Below are positions 51,335-61,588 of a stretch of DNA of 64,000 nucleotides, piece by piece. Positions within the stretch are counted from its first letter, which is position 1. Each line of letters opens with the position of its first letter. The notes under the pieces are model-generated. The model saw nothing but the letters and a program-made list of their open reading frames with translations, was not told the origin of the DNA and searched no databases. A program made the translations under genes and the position numbers. This DNA comes from Deinococcus malanensis (GTDB lineage Bacteria; Deinococcota; Deinococci; Deinococcales; Deinococcaceae), in the NCBI RefSeq assembly GCF_014647655.1, contig NZ_BMPP01000009.1, positions 62,001 through 126,000 of the forward strand. Direction: 5' to 3'.

Positions 51335-51765
51335 AATCCATTGACATTCTGCTGGTCGAGGACAACCCCGCCGACATCATGCTGACCGAGGAAGCCTTCG
51401 AGGAGGCAGATTTCGAACACCGGCTGCACGTAGCCAAGGACGGGGTCGATGCACTGGCCTTCCTGCGCCGCGAGGGCCCCCACGCGGGGGCGCCGCGCCC
51501 GGACGTCATCCTGATGGACCTGAACATGCCGCGCATGGGCGGGCTGGAAGTGCTGGATATCCTCAAGGAAGACGAGGCGCTGCGCAGCATTCCGGTGATC
51601 GTGCTGACCACCTCGCGGGCGGAGAACGACATCTGGCGCAGCTATAACCTGCACGCCAACGCCTACATTCCCAAGCCGGTGAGTGTGAGTGAATTTGTGG
51701 AGGTCATCCGCTCGTTCGGAAATTTCTGGTTTACCAAAGTGGCGCTGCCGCCTAACCGTAGCTGA
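51331..51765 (+). CDS. Receiver-only response regulator (Rcp1-like)
   Basis: The 144-aa product is a single receiver domain: LLVEDNPADIMLTEEAF, phospho-acceptor D63 in ILMDLNMPRMGG, VLTTSRAENDI and PKPVSVSEF. No output domain is present, so it probably passes phosphate on or acts by protein contact. It is translationally coupled to the kinase. Confidence 0.9.
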   Translation: MKSIDILLVEDNPADIMLTEEAFEEADFEHRLHVAKDGVDALAFLRREGPHAGAPRPDVILMDLNMPRMGGLEVLDILKEDEALRSIPVIVLTTSRAENDIWRSYNLHANAYIPKPVSVSEFVEVIRSFGNFWFTKVALPPNRS

Positions 51766-51794
51766 GTCCCAACCTCTGCTGATCCCGTCCAGCC

Positions 51795-52316
51795 TCAGAG
51801 CGCTTCGAGTTGCGCGGCCGTGCTGGCCGCGCCCATCAGCCGGGCGGCGTCCAGCGCGGACATGCCACCTTCATCACGTGCCGCCGGGTCTGCGCCGCTT
51901 GATAGCAGCACCTCCACGATGCCGGTGCGGCCGAACATGGCTGCCATCATCAGCGGGGTTTTCCCCGCCGCGCTGCGGGCATTCGGATCGGCCCCAAACT
52001 CCAGCAGCAGTTCGGCCATGGTCTGGTCTCCTTTGAAGGCGGCAGCCTCCAGGGGGCTCTGGCCCCGGTCGTTGCGGAGTTCATGGTCCGCGCCGACTTC
52101 CAGCAGGCTGCGGGCCGCCGCGTGGTGGCCGTGGTAGCTGGCCAGCATCAGCAGGGAGTCACCCTGACTGTTGCGGATATTGGGCGGCAAGCCGCGCTCC
52201 AGCATCTGCCGGAGCTGCGCAGCGTCGCCATTGCGCACATGCTCGAAAGCGTCTTGCAGGAACGCCAGAATCTCACGGTCCAGCGCGCCGTCGTCCGGGG
52301 TGGGGGCGTCACTCAT
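51795..52316 (-). CDS. Ankyrin-repeat protein
   Basis: The 173-aa product carries about four ankyrin repeats (DSLLMLASYHGHHAAARSLL, SPLEAAAFKGDQTMAELLL, TPLMMAAMFGRTGIVEVLL, SALDAARLMGAASTAAQL) after a short helical N-terminus. It has no signal peptide. It lies 12 bp after pdxY, so it shares its transcript. Bacterial proteins of this type often act as inhibitors or adaptors (for example beside catalase); no partner is evident here. Confidence 0.87.
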   Translation of the reverse strand: MSDAPTPDDGALDREILAFLQDAFEHVRNGDAAQLRQMLERGLPPNIRNSQGDSLLMLASYHGHHAAARSLLEVGADHELRNDRGQSPLEAAAFKGDQTMAELLLEFGADPNARSAAGKTPLMMAAMFGRTGIVEVLLSSGADPAARDEGGMSALDAARLMGAASTAAQLEAL

Positions 52317-52328
52317 GCGAAGGCCTTC

Positions 52329-53252
52329 TCACTCCACCTGCTGCGCGCCAAACACCTGCGTGGGCTGCGCAAACTCGTTCTGGGCCGCCACCAGCTGAAT
52401 CTCGCGGGTGCCGGTGCGGTGCGTGAGGTCCAGCAGGCCATACAGGGCACTCATTGACAGGCTCAGCGCCTGAGCCGGGCTGCCGCTTTGCAGATAATGG
52501 CCGAAAAACAGCGCGGCGATGGCGTCACCGGTACCGTTTCGCGGGGGGTCCAGGGGGATCAGGGGGGTGCGGCAAAGCCACGCGCCCTCACCGGTCACGG
52601 CCAGCGTTTCGATACTGCCTTCCGGCGCGTCCTGGCGCACCAGACTGGTCAGCAGCACGATGCGCGGGCCCTCCGGACGCAGCCGGTCACGCAGCGCATG
52701 GGCCGCCTGAAGGGCATGCTCCAGGGTGTCTATCTGCTGTCCGGTCAGCAGTTCCAGCTCGAACTGGTTTGGGGTCACGATGTCAGCCGCCGGAATGGCC
52801 TTCGCCGCGATCTGCTCCGGCAGTTCCGGGCGAACAAAGACGCCGCGCCCCACGTCCCCCATCACCGGATCACAGCAGTACAGGGCCTGCGGATTGGTTT
52901 CCCGTACCCGGCGCACGGCGTCAACCACTGCTGCCACGGTGCCCTCCGAGCCCATATAGCCGCTGAGTACGGCGTGGCAGTCGGGCAGGGCTCCGCGCGC
53001 TTCGATGCCGTCGAGCAGTTCGGCCACCAGTTCCGGCGGAAAGACACTGCCGGTCCAGACGCCATAGCCGGTGTGGTTGGAAAACTGCACCGTGTTGACG
53101 GCCCAGACCTCGAAGCCCAGACGCTGCAGCGGGAACATCGCTGCGGCGTTGCCCACATGCCCGTAACTGACCCACGACTGGATGCTCAGGATGTTGCGTG
53201 GGGGCGTGGGCGCCGGGTGAGGCGCGGCAGGGGAAGCGGGGTGCCCGGTCAT
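52329..53252 (-). CDS. pdxY: Pyridoxal/pyridoxamine kinase PdxY
   Basis: The 307-aa ribokinase-like enzyme has [20 protein letters not shown] (about 23-42), [37 protein letters not shown] and the catalytic anion hole [13 protein letters not shown]. It phosphorylates pyridoxal in vitamin B6 salvage. The ATG at 53252 follows TATCCT by 6 bases, so the 46 upstream codons of open frame are not used. Confidence 0.9.
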   Translation of the reverse strand: MTGHPASPAAPHPAPTPPRNILSIQSWVSYGHVGNAAAMFPLQRLGFEVWAVNTVQFSNHTGYGVWTGSVFPPELVAELLDGIEARGALPDCHAVLSGYMGSEGTVAAVVDAVRRVRETNPQALYCCDPVMGDVGRGVFVRPELPEQIAAKAIPAADIVTPNQFELELLTGQQIDTLEHALQAAHALRDRLRPEGPRIVLLTSLVRQDAPEGSIETLAVTGEGAWLCRTPLIPLDPPRNGTGDAIAALFFGHYLQSGSPAQALSLSMSALYGLLDLTHRTGTREIQLVAAQNEFAQPTQVFGAQQVE

Positions 53253-53258
53253 GCGCAG

Positions 53259-53264
53259 AGGATA
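53259..53264 (-). promoter_or_regulatory. Leaderless -10 box TATCCT for pdxY
   Basis: TATCCT on the minus strand, with a 6-base spacer (CTGCGC) before the ATG at 53252. Confidence 0.6.
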
Positions 53265-53376
53265 GACCAGTTGTGCGGAACAGCGGGATGGAAACTTCGG
53301 TGCGGGTGACCGGGGTGTCACACCACTGGCCAGGAATCCTCCACGGCCGGATGGATCTGTACGGCACCTGTGCGCC

Positions 53377-54453
53377 ATGCTGAGAGTCATGACACAGGGA
53401 GAACCGGCACGCGGCCGGGTGCGCGACTTTGCAATCCGGCCGGGTCAGCTGCCCTGCGGCCCGCTCAACGCCATCACCGACGTGACCGGTGTACTGGTCG
53501 GCCACGTCACCCTGATAGAAGGCGAGGACACCCGTACTGGCGTCACAGCCGTGCGCCCTCACAGCGGCAACCTGTATCAGGACCGGGTCCCGGCGGGGGT
53601 GTCGGTCGGCAACGGCTTTGGCAAGCTGGCCGGCGTGACCCAGGTGCAAGAACTCGGCGAGCTGGAAACACCGGTTGTCCTGACCAACACGCTGTGCGTC
53701 TCCCGTGGCCTCGACGGTCTGATCGACTGGACCCTGCATCAGCCGGGCAATGAGACGGTACGCAGCGTCAATGCGGTCGTCGGCGAGACCAATGACGGGC
53801 TGCTCAACGACATCCGCAGCCGGGCCGTCACACCCGGACACGTGCTTTCAGCGCTGGAGAACGCCGTCAGTGGACCGGTACCGGAAGGCGCCGTAGGGGC
53901 GGGCACCGGCACGGTGGCTTTTGGTTGGAAAGGCGGAATCGGCACCAGTTCGCGCCGCGCCGGAGAGTGGACCGTGGGGGTGCTGGTCCAGAGCAACTAC
54001 GGCGGTCAGCTGACCGTGTGTGGCGTCCCGCTCGATCTTGCCGCCGCACCCTCCCCTGCCCCTGACGGCTCGGTCATGATCCTGGTGGCCACCGACGCCC
54101 CGCTGAGCGACCGCAACCTGACCCGGCTGGCCCGGCGAGCTTTTCTGGGAATTGCGCGCACCGGGGGTTTTCTGGCCAACGGTTCCGGCGACTATGCCGT
54201 GGCCTTCAGCACCCACCCGCAGGTCCGGCGCACGTCCATGCACCGCAATCCACAGGCGCCGCCGGTTGCGGACCTCGCCAACGAGCTGACCTCACCCCTG
54301 TTTCAGGCGGTGGTGGAAGCCACCGAGGAAGCGGTCCTGAACTCCCTGTTCATGGCCAGTACGGTGCGTGGCCATGCTGGACGGACGGTGGAGGCCCTGC
54401 CTCTGGAGCCCACCCTGCAGCAGCTGCGGCGGGCCGGCGTTATCCCGGGCTGA
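53377..54453 (+). CDS. P1 family (DmpA/BapA-type) aminopeptidase
   Basis: The 358-aa product has the S58/DmpA family marks: [20 protein letters not shown] near the start, [43 protein letters not shown], and [20 protein letters not shown], where the Gly-Thr-Ser stretch is near the self-cleavage site. These enzymes cleave D- or beta-aminoacyl N-termini after autoproteolysis. An ATG at 53389 is an alternative start. Its 3' end overlaps ppx by 14 bp tail to tail. Confidence 0.87.
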   Translation: MLRVMTQGEPARGRVRDFAIRPGQLPCGPLNAITDVTGVLVGHVTLIEGEDTRTGVTAVRPHSGNLYQDRVPAGVSVGNGFGKLAGVTQVQELGELETPVVLTNTLCVSRGLDGLIDWTLHQPGNETVRSVNAVVGETNDGLLNDIRSRAVTPGHVLSALENAVSGPVPEGAVGAGTGTVAFGWKGGIGTSSRRAGEWTVGVLVQSNYGGQLTVCGVPLDLAAAPSPAPDGSVMILVATDAPLSDRNLTRLARRAFLGIARTGGFLANGSGDYAVAFSTHPQVRRTSMHRNPQAPPVADLANELTSPLFQAVVEATEEAVLNSLFMASTVRGHAGRTVEALPLEPTLQQLRRAGVIPG

Positions 54454-55942
54454 AGGTCAGCGGGCCATAGACCCTGGCCCACAGGTCTGCTTTCTCGCGG
54501 GCTCCCAGCAGATCCAGCGGGGTGGCGCCGCTCAGGCGCAGGATCCATCCTTTACCGTCCCGGCTCAGATCGCCCAGCCGGGTGCCGCCGGCGTGGGCGC
54601 GGTCCAGACCGTCGGCGACCCGCAGCACGGCGGCCAGCCGGAAGACCAGCGTCCGGTCGGCGGGGGGCAGGGCCATGTACTCGATGTGCGAGGGCTTGGG
54701 CGGGCTGCGGCGGTGATACCGCGCGATCTGGGCAATCAGCTCCTGGTCGCGGGAACTGAAGCCGCGCAGGTCCGCGTGGCGGATCAGGTAGGCGCTGTGC
54801 TTGTGGTGGCTGCTCTGCGACACGATCAGACCAGCCTCGTGCAGGGCCGCCGCCGCCGTGAGCAGGGCGCGGGCCTCCTCGGGAAAGCGCTCATTCAGGT
54901 GCGTGAGTGCGTCGAGCAGTCCACGTGACAGGGTTGCCACCTGCCCGGCGTGGGCCAGGTTGGCCCCGAAGCGCTCGGCGGTGGCCAGCACACTGCGCTG
55001 ACGCACGCTCAGGGTTCTCGAGTACGACTCCAGCTGCGCAAGTTCCTCGATCAGCATGCCCTCGCGCAGGGCACCCTCGCTGACCGTGACTTCGTGGGCG
55101 CCCAGCAGCCCTAGCGCCGCGTGCAGAACTGCCAGCCCGGCGACGATGGTGTTTCCCCGTCGCTCGAAGCCGGGAATCCGGGCCCGTGCGGCCGGTCGGC
55201 TGCTGCGGGCCTGTTCGAGCAGCGCCTCAAGCTCCGCCACGGTGAAGCTCACCCCGTTGATATGGCCCCCACCGTGCCCCCGGCCCGCACTGATGGCCAT
55301 CGCGGCGGCTTCGGCCGTGCCACTCGAGAGGATCACGCGCGTGCCGGGCCCCACCTGGAAGCGTGCCGCAAAGGGGAACAGCAGATTCCGCACATGCTCC
55401 TGGACAGCCCTCACAGCCTTGCGTCCGGGCGGCTCTTCAGCGAGGAAGGCCCGGGTCATTCGGATGGCCCCCAGTGGCAGACTCAGCACGTCGGCCGCCG
55501 CCTGAGGACCCCCCCGGGCAAACTCCAGACTGCCGCCCCCCAGGTCGAGCAGCACATTGTCGGCTCCGAACTCCACGCTGTCGGCTGCCCCCAGGTAGGT
55601 CAGCTGGCCCTCGCGCTCGCCACTGATGATGGCGGGATACACCCCGGTGCGCTCACGCATGCGCGCAGCAACCTCCGGCCCGTTGGGCGCTTCGCGCAGG
55701 GCGCTCGTGGCATACACCCGCACCTCCGGAATACCGGCGGCGCTGCTCAGTTCACGGAAGCGCAGCAGGGCGCTGGCCAGCCGGTCCTCGCCCTCGGGGG
55801 TCAGGTGGCCGCGCGCGTCCAGGCATTCTCCCAGGCGCGTGCGGTCCTTCAGGCTGTCGATTACCCGGTAGTCCCCGCTGCTGGCCTCGGCCAGCAGCAG
55901 GTGGCTGGAGTTGGTGCCGACATCGGCAACAGCAACTTTCAT
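54440..55942 (-). CDS. Ppx/GppA phosphatase with HD-type C-terminal domain
   Basis: The 500-aa product has the exopolyphosphatase/GppA actin-like fold: AVADVGTNSSHLLLAEA, YATSALREAPNG, ISGEREGQLTYLG, VLLDLGGGSLEFARGG and SSGTAEA. A C-terminal HD-like helical domain follows (ALHEAGLIVSQSSHHKHSAY). It hydrolyses inorganic polyphosphate or pppGpp; which one cannot be told. It lies 25 bp after the zinc-ribbon gene, so they form an operon. Confidence 0.88.
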   Translation of the reverse strand: MKVAVADVGTNSSHLLLAEASSGDYRVIDSLKDRTRLGECLDARGHLTPEGEDRLASALLRFRELSSAAGIPEVRVYATSALREAPNGPEVAARMRERTGVYPAIISGEREGQLTYLGAADSVEFGADNVLLDLGGGSLEFARGGPQAAADVLSLPLGAIRMTRAFLAEEPPGRKAVRAVQEHVRNLLFPFAARFQVGPGTRVILSSGTAEAAAMAISAGRGHGGGHINGVSFTVAELEALLEQARSSRPAARARIPGFERRGNTIVAGLAVLHAALGLLGAHEVTVSEGALREGMLIEELAQLESYSRTLSVRQRSVLATAERFGANLAHAGQVATLSRGLLDALTHLNERFPEEARALLTAAAALHEAGLIVSQSSHHKHSAYLIRHADLRGFSSRDQELIAQIARYHRRSPPKPSHIEYMALPPADRTLVFRLAAVLRVADGLDRAHAGGTRLGDLSRDGKGWILRLSGATPLDLLGAREKADLWARVYGPLTFSPG

Positions 55943-55967
55943 GGCCTGTTCGTGGTTACCCGGTTTC

Positions 55968-56690
55968 TCAGCCGAGGTCGAGGCGGATCAGGAAGCGCCC
56001 GCACGAGGGGCACTTCACCGGGGGCAGCTTGCCCAGGGCCGCACGCTGCTGCACGTTAACCGGCAGCACCACGTTACAGCCGGTGCAGCGTCCCGCCCGG
56101 ATCTCCACAACCCCCAGGCCCTTCTTGGCCTTGCGGATCATGTCGTATTCGCGCACCGTGCGGGTGTCGAGGTCGGCCACCAGCCCGGCACGTTCCTGAC
56201 GGTCCGCCTCCCCCTGGTCGCGCAGGCCCTGAATGCGGGTGTCGTCCTGCGTTTCAAGGTCATTGAGGGTGGGGCGCAGGGCGCGGTGCTGCTCGCGCAG
56301 CTGTGAGGCCCGCTCGGAGAGCTCGCGGCGGCGCTCGCGCAGCGGCACGAGGTCCTCTTCCATCTCGTCGGCCCGCTCCCCCAGCATCTGGATGCGGCTG
56401 CCGTACTGGCTCTGGGCCCGAGCGTCGAAGGCGTTTTTCTCCTGCTCTTCCCTGGCCCGCACAATCTGCTCACGGGTGGTGGCCAGGTCCTGCTCCTGCT
56501 GACGCAGACGCTTTTCCACGTCCTCCAGGGTGATCTCGGTGTCCTCAAGGTCATTGTTCAGCTGAGACTGCTGAGCGCGGGCGTCACGCAGGGCATCCGG
56601 AATGTTGCCTTCCTCGGCGCGCAGTGTGTCGAGGTTCAGGTCAAGTTGCTGAACGCGGTGCAGGCGCTGTAAAGATCCGGTGTCGCTCAT
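55968..56690 (-). CDS. Coiled-coil protein with C4-type zinc ribbon
   Basis: The 240-aa product has an N-terminal antiparallel coiled coil (about 5-170, for example LEDVEKRLRQQEQDLATTRE) and a C-terminal zinc ribbon with CTGC...CPSC (about 200-235). The family (zf-RING_7/DUF164) is widespread, and its role, perhaps in nucleic-acid or ribosome metabolism, is not settled. The ATG at 56690 follows TAGACT by 7 bases. Confidence 0.87.
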   Translation of the reverse strand: MSDTGSLQRLHRVQQLDLNLDTLRAEEGNIPDALRDARAQQSQLNNDLEDTEITLEDVEKRLRQQEQDLATTREQIVRAREEQEKNAFDARAQSQYGSRIQMLGERADEMEEDLVPLRERRRELSERASQLREQHRALRPTLNDLETQDDTRIQGLRDQGEADRQERAGLVADLDTRTVREYDMIRKAKKGLGVVEIRAGRCTGCNVVLPVNVQQRAALGKLPPVKCPSCGRFLIRLDLG

Positions 56691-56697
56691 CAGGGGC

Positions 56698-56703
56698 AGT
56701 CTA
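56698..56703 (-). promoter_or_regulatory. Leaderless -10 box TAGACT
   Basis: TAGACT on the minus strand, with a 7-base spacer before the ATG at 56690. Confidence 0.6.
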
Positions 56704-56818
56704 CCGCCCCCCAGGCATGCCGGGGCCCTGTGTGTGTCGCACACCACCTTCGCCCTCCGGCGTTCAGGCTGTCCTGGAGCGGATTCCGCCCCGGTATTGA
56801 GCGTCCCTTAGGCGCGGG

Positions 56819-58036
56819 TCAGGACCTCACCGGCTGGACCAGCCGTTGCGCCGGCCGGTACAGCCCCAGGTAGATCGCCAGGACACTCGAGGCATACAGC
56901 AGCAGGGTCCAGCCAAACAGCAGGTTGAAGGCTGTGTGAAACGGCAGTCCGGCCCTCACCACGCCCCCCAGCAGGCTGCTGACTGCCCAACCCACGTCCC
57001 AGGCGATCACGTTGACCGCCGAGTACATCGGGCGGTCCTCCTCGGGCAGGGCCGACATGGCGTAGGCGCTGTACACCGGTCCGGCGGCGTTCATCAGGGC
57101 GCCGCGCGTGAACAGCGCCGCAGCCACCATCCACAGGTGCGGCGCGAAGCCCAGCACTGCCAGAAACGGCAGGCTGCAGGCCTGGACCAGCAAGACGGCC
57201 TGCAACTGTCCCATCCGGCGCACCAGCAGCGGTTGCAGCAGGGCAGTCGCAGCGGTCGCCAGGCTGGTCCAGGCAAAGAGCATCCCCAGGGAGGCGTAGC
57301 TCACCTGGAACTTGCCCTCGATAAAGACGTTCAGGAAGGGAATGGTGGCTCCCGCGCCCAGACCCACCAGGACATTGGGCAGCACCAGCCGGGCCATGGT
57401 CCGCTTGTCCCGGACCGCGAAACTGCGGCCTTCGCGGGCTGGTTTTCCACTGGGACGCAGCCGCAGCACCGGCAGCAGCCCCAGCAGCTGGAAGGCCGAA
57501 GCAACCAGCAGGGCCGCGCGCAGTGCGCCCACGCCGTCCGGTTCGGTGGCGGTCAGCCCGGCGTAGGTTTCGGGCACCCGTCCACCCAGCAGGTTGCCGA
57601 GGAAGCCGGCTCCGGTCATCAGGGCGTTCTGGACGCTGAACAGCGTTACCCGGTTGCGCTCATCGCTGTTGTTGGCCATGAACGGCGAGCCGGCGACGAT
57701 GGACAGCGCCGCGCCCGCACCCTGGACCAGCGCGCCCACGATGGCCATTGCTGGGCCATGGGCACTGGCGAGCAGCAGCGTGCCTACCAGGCTCAGCCCC
57801 GCACCGATTTTCAGGGTATGGGCATTGCTGATGCGCCGGGCCAGCGCCACTGCCGGCAGGCTCAGGGCCGCCAGGGTCAGGGCCGGCAGCGCGTTGAGCA
57901 GGCCCTGCCACTCGGCTCCCAGGCCCAGCGCCCGCAGGTAGAAATTCAGAAACAGTGCCGCAAACGCCTGTGCCAGCCCAAAGCTGAACACCGAGGCCAG
58001 ATACAGCCAGACCTGCCGGGAGAACTTCCAGTTCAA
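56819..58036 (-). CDS. MFS transporter
   Basis: The 405-aa product has about twelve membrane helices in two halves joined by a basic loop (RLRPSGKPAREGRSF, about 193-207). It shows MFS-like features such as FALFLNFYLRALG-type TM1 residues and MANNSDERNRVTLFS. Substrate unknown; an export role is likely. A TTG start overlaps the nth stop (TTGA), so translation is coupled to nth. Confidence 0.85.
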   Translation of the reverse strand: MNWKFSRQVWLYLASVFSFGLAQAFAALFLNFYLRALGLGAEWQGLLNALPALTLAALSLPAVALARRISNAHTLKIGAGLSLVGTLLLASAHGPAMAIVGALVQGAGAALSIVAGSPFMANNSDERNRVTLFSVQNALMTGAGFLGNLLGGRVPETYAGLTATEPDGVGALRAALLVASAFQLLGLLPVLRLRPSGKPAREGRSFAVRDKRTMARLVLPNVLVGLGAGATIPFLNVFIEGKFQVSYASLGMLFAWTSLATAATALLQPLLVRRMGQLQAVLLVQACSLPFLAVLGFAPHLWMVAAALFTRGALMNAAGPVYSAYAMSALPEEDRPMYSAVNVIAWDVGWAVSSLLGGVVRAGLPFHTAFNLLFGWTLLLYASSVLAIYLGLYRPAQRLVQPVRS

Positions 58037-58701
58037 GGCGTCACACCCACTTTGGGACAGAACGGTGCCATGAGGCAGCTCTCACACAGGGGCCGCCGGG
58101 CAATGCAGATGCGCCGCCCGTGCAGGATCAGGCCGTGGTGCAGAAACACCCAGCGCTCCCGGGGAAAGACGCGCTGCAGGTCCCCCTCCACCTTGTCGGG
58201 ATTGGTCTGGGTGCTCAGGCCCAACCGGCGCGCGAGGCGACCGACGTGCGTATCCACGGCAATGGCTGGGTAGCCGTAAGCGTTGCTCAGTACGACATTG
58301 GCGGTCTTGCGCCCCGCACCGGGCAGGGCCACCACGGCATCGAAGTCGTTGGGGACCTCGCCGTCATGGCGCTCGACCAGCAGCCGGGCCAGTGCGGCGA
58401 GGTTGCGGGCCTTGGCCCGGTACAGCCCAATGCGGCGGATCAGCGGCTCCAGATCTTCGGGCTCGGCGTGGCTCATGGCGTGGGCGTCCGGGTAGGCGGC
58501 AAACAGGGCAGGAGTGGCGGCGTTCACGCTGACGTCGGTGGCCTGCGCGCTAAGGACGGTCGCCACCAGCAGTTCAAAAGGGGTGCGGAAGTCCAGCTCG
58601 GTCCGGGCGTCCGGGTACAGGACCTCCAGGGCCGAGAGCACCTGGGGAGCGCGGGTTTTTGCGCCGGCAGGAAGGCGAGCGGGCTGGGGCTTGCGGGTCA
58701 C
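58033..58701 (-). CDS. nth: Endonuclease III
   Basis: The 222-aa product has LSAQATDVSVNAATPALF, helix-hairpin-helix LPGAGRKTANVVLSNAYG with the catalytic Lys, VDTHVGRLARRLGL with the catalytic Asp, and 4Fe-4S cysteines CIARRPLCESCLMAPFC (CX6CX2CX5C). It removes oxidised pyrimidines. The GTG start follows TAGGCT by 7 bases. Deinococcus genomes usually carry more than one Nth paralogue; this one is of standard length. Confidence 0.93.
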   Translation of the reverse strand: MTRKPQPARLPAGAKTRAPQVLSALEVLYPDARTELDFRTPFELLVATVLSAQATDVSVNAATPALFAAYPDAHAMSHAEPEDLEPLIRRIGLYRAKARNLAALARLLVERHDGEVPNDFDAVVALPGAGRKTANVVLSNAYGYPAIAVDTHVGRLARRLGLSTQTNPDKVEGDLQRVFPRERWVFLHHGLILHGRRICIARRPLCESCLMAPFCPKVGVTP

Positions 58702-58708
58702 GCGCCGC

Positions 58709-58714
58709 AGCCTA
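58709..58714 (-). promoter_or_regulatory. Leaderless -10 box TAGGCT for nth
   Basis: TAGGCT on the minus strand, with a 7-base spacer before the GTG at 58701. Confidence 0.6.
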
Positions 58715-58808
58715 CCCCTGCTGTCGTTCGGGAGACAGTAGGCCGTCCGGCCTAGTCCCGCTGGGCTGGCCAGGGAACCTCTCCCCCGGCTGAAGCGTAC
58801 AGAGAGGT

Positions 58809-59030
58809 ATGAGAACCCTCTCCCTGATCCTTGGTGTGCTGGCGGCGCTGGGGCTGCTGCTGGGCCTGCTCCCGCTCTTTGGCTGGCTCAACTGGCTGGT
58901 GGTGCTGCCGCCCGCAGTGCTGGGCCTGATCTTCGGTGTCCTGGCCCGTGACCGCGGCGCCATGACCTTAAACGCCGTGGTGATTGCCATCGCCCTGCTG
59001 AGGCTGTCGCTGGGCGGTGGAGTGCTGTAA
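58809..59030 (+). CDS. Small membrane protein
   Basis: The 73-aa product is almost entirely hydrophobic, with two or three helices (about 4-24, 28-47 and 53-70) and the short polar turn ARDRGAM. It resembles DUF-type small integral proteins; no function known. GAGAGG lies just before the ATG. It sits between divergent nth and tRNA-Trp. Confidence 0.65.
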   Translation: MRTLSLILGVLAALGLLLGLLPLFGWLNWLVVLPPAVLGLIFGVLARDRGAMTLNAVVIAIALLRLSLGGGVL

Positions 59031-59107
59031 GGCCTGACTTGCAGCCTTCTTGCACGTTCCGTGGCCCTCTGCTAATTTACATAGGCCTGTGTTCCGGCAC
59101 AGCATAT

Positions 59108-59183
<76 letters not shown>

Positions 59184-59190
59184 CAGATTT

Positions 59191-59212
59191 CCCCGCCTAG
59201 CGCGGGGTTTTT
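59191..59212 (+). terminator. Terminator of tRNA-Trp
   Basis: CCCCGC (59191-59196) pairs with GCGGGG (59202-59207), followed by TTTTT (59208-59212), right after the tRNA. Confidence 0.85.
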
Positions 59213-59520
59213 CTTTATCCTGCGAATGAATATTCTCGTTTTTTGGGCAAGTCAGTGTAGTAGGCCCTAATTGAGGGACGCGGGCATGTCCACAGGCGCA
59301 GCCGGCACCGCATTGAACAGGTCTACCACCGTGGCCCGCCGCTCGTTGTCCAGAACATGACGGTACCCAACCAGCATGATCGACACCCGCGCAGGCCCAA
59401 GACCTCCGATACCGCTTCCAAGTCCACAACCTGTTGGGTACATTCGAGCCAAGAAGCCCCGTGGACGACGTACGTGCGGCAACCACTGAAAAGCCAGGCT
59501 TCCAGGGGTGACAGTAAGCC
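59213..59520. other. Intergenic region, no convincing gene
   Basis: Short open frames exist on the minus strand (for example 59482-59267 and 59610-59323) whose fragments, such as VSIMLVGYRHVLDNERRAT and ECTQQVVDLEAVSEVLG, look protein-like but lie in different frames. This could be a decayed gene; nothing firm can be assigned. Confidence 0.3.
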
Positions 59521-59868
59521 ATGAAACATCACCCGTTCCTGTTCGTTGCGACCGGACTGCTCATCGCGTCCTGTGCCCCGGTGAACGTGCGGATCATCAC
59601 CTGGGACCACGTCCCGTCAGAGTACCTCTACGACCAGTCGCTCGCCTTCCTGAGCACGAGAGGATACACGCTGAAGACCGCCAACAGGACCCTGCTCCTG
59701 CTGGAAGCAGAGACCACCAACACGGTGAATCAGACGGTTGATCAGGCCACCATCTGGATCCGGCCGGCCGGCTGGTCACCACGCATTGACGCCACCTTCA
59801 CCTCAGGCATGATCAATGAGTACCGGGCGTACATGGCCCAGGCGGCCGCCAGGTATCGCCACCGTTGA
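59521..59868 (+). CDS. Small lipoprotein of unknown function
   Basis: The 115-aa product has a lipoprotein signal peptide with lipobox LIASC (C18). The mature part (TWDHVPSEYLYDQSLAFLS, YTLKTANRTLLLLEAETT) has mixed alpha/beta character and resembles no family I know. It should be anchored to a membrane by its lipidated Cys. It has no clear ribosome site or leaderless box. Confidence 0.65.
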   Translation: MKHHPFLFVATGLLIASCAPVNVRIITWDHVPSEYLYDQSLAFLSTRGYTLKTANRTLLLLEAETTNTVNQTVDQATIWIRPAGWSPRIDATFTSGMINEYRAYMAQAAARYRHR

Positions 59869-60218
59869 GTGGCTGCGGCGCCTCATGCCTGTCTCCCTGC
59901 CCGCACCCCTCCACTTCAGGCTGGACACCAGAAGGTCAGCGCACCAGCCTGGCTACAGAAGCCTGATGGCGCGTCCTGGGGCGGTCTGAATCTGTACGGA
60001 AAAGAGAAGAACCGCACGAGGCAGGCACCTGTTGAACTGAGGCGGCCTTGACTGACTCGTCATCCTCTCCATTTTTATCCTGGCAGCAGGTCCATCCCAT
60101 GTGGGTTTCCCAGCCGTTCGGCGGTGCGCTAGCAGGCTGCTGGTCTCCAGAACGTTCTTCATCATGGTTTCGCCGGCCACCCGCTAGCGCTGGCCACTGC
60201 CCCGCGTGAAATGACGGC
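59869..60218. other. Intergenic region, no convincing gene
   Basis: A 75-codon minus-strand frame (60180-59953) starts with MAGETMMKNVLET but has poor codon bias and no recognisable product. Nothing else is seen. Confidence 0.3.
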
Positions 60219-60253
60219 AAAAAGAACCGGCCCCTTTGATGCCGGGCCGGTTC
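60219..60253 (-). terminator. Terminator of the S8 protease gene
   Basis: GAACCGGCCC (60224-60233) and GGGCCGGTTC (60244-60253) form a perfect 10-bp stem; on the minus strand five Ts follow (60223-60219), 23 bp after the stop. Confidence 0.85.
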
Positions 60254-60275
60254 CTCTATTGCTGTTCTGTCTGCT

Positions 60276-61523
<1,248 letters not shown>

Positions 61524-61588
61524 GAATCTTCCTCCTGGAAGTAAAGCGGATCAGAGAACTTAAGAGACAGCAGGTGTCTGGGCTGGGC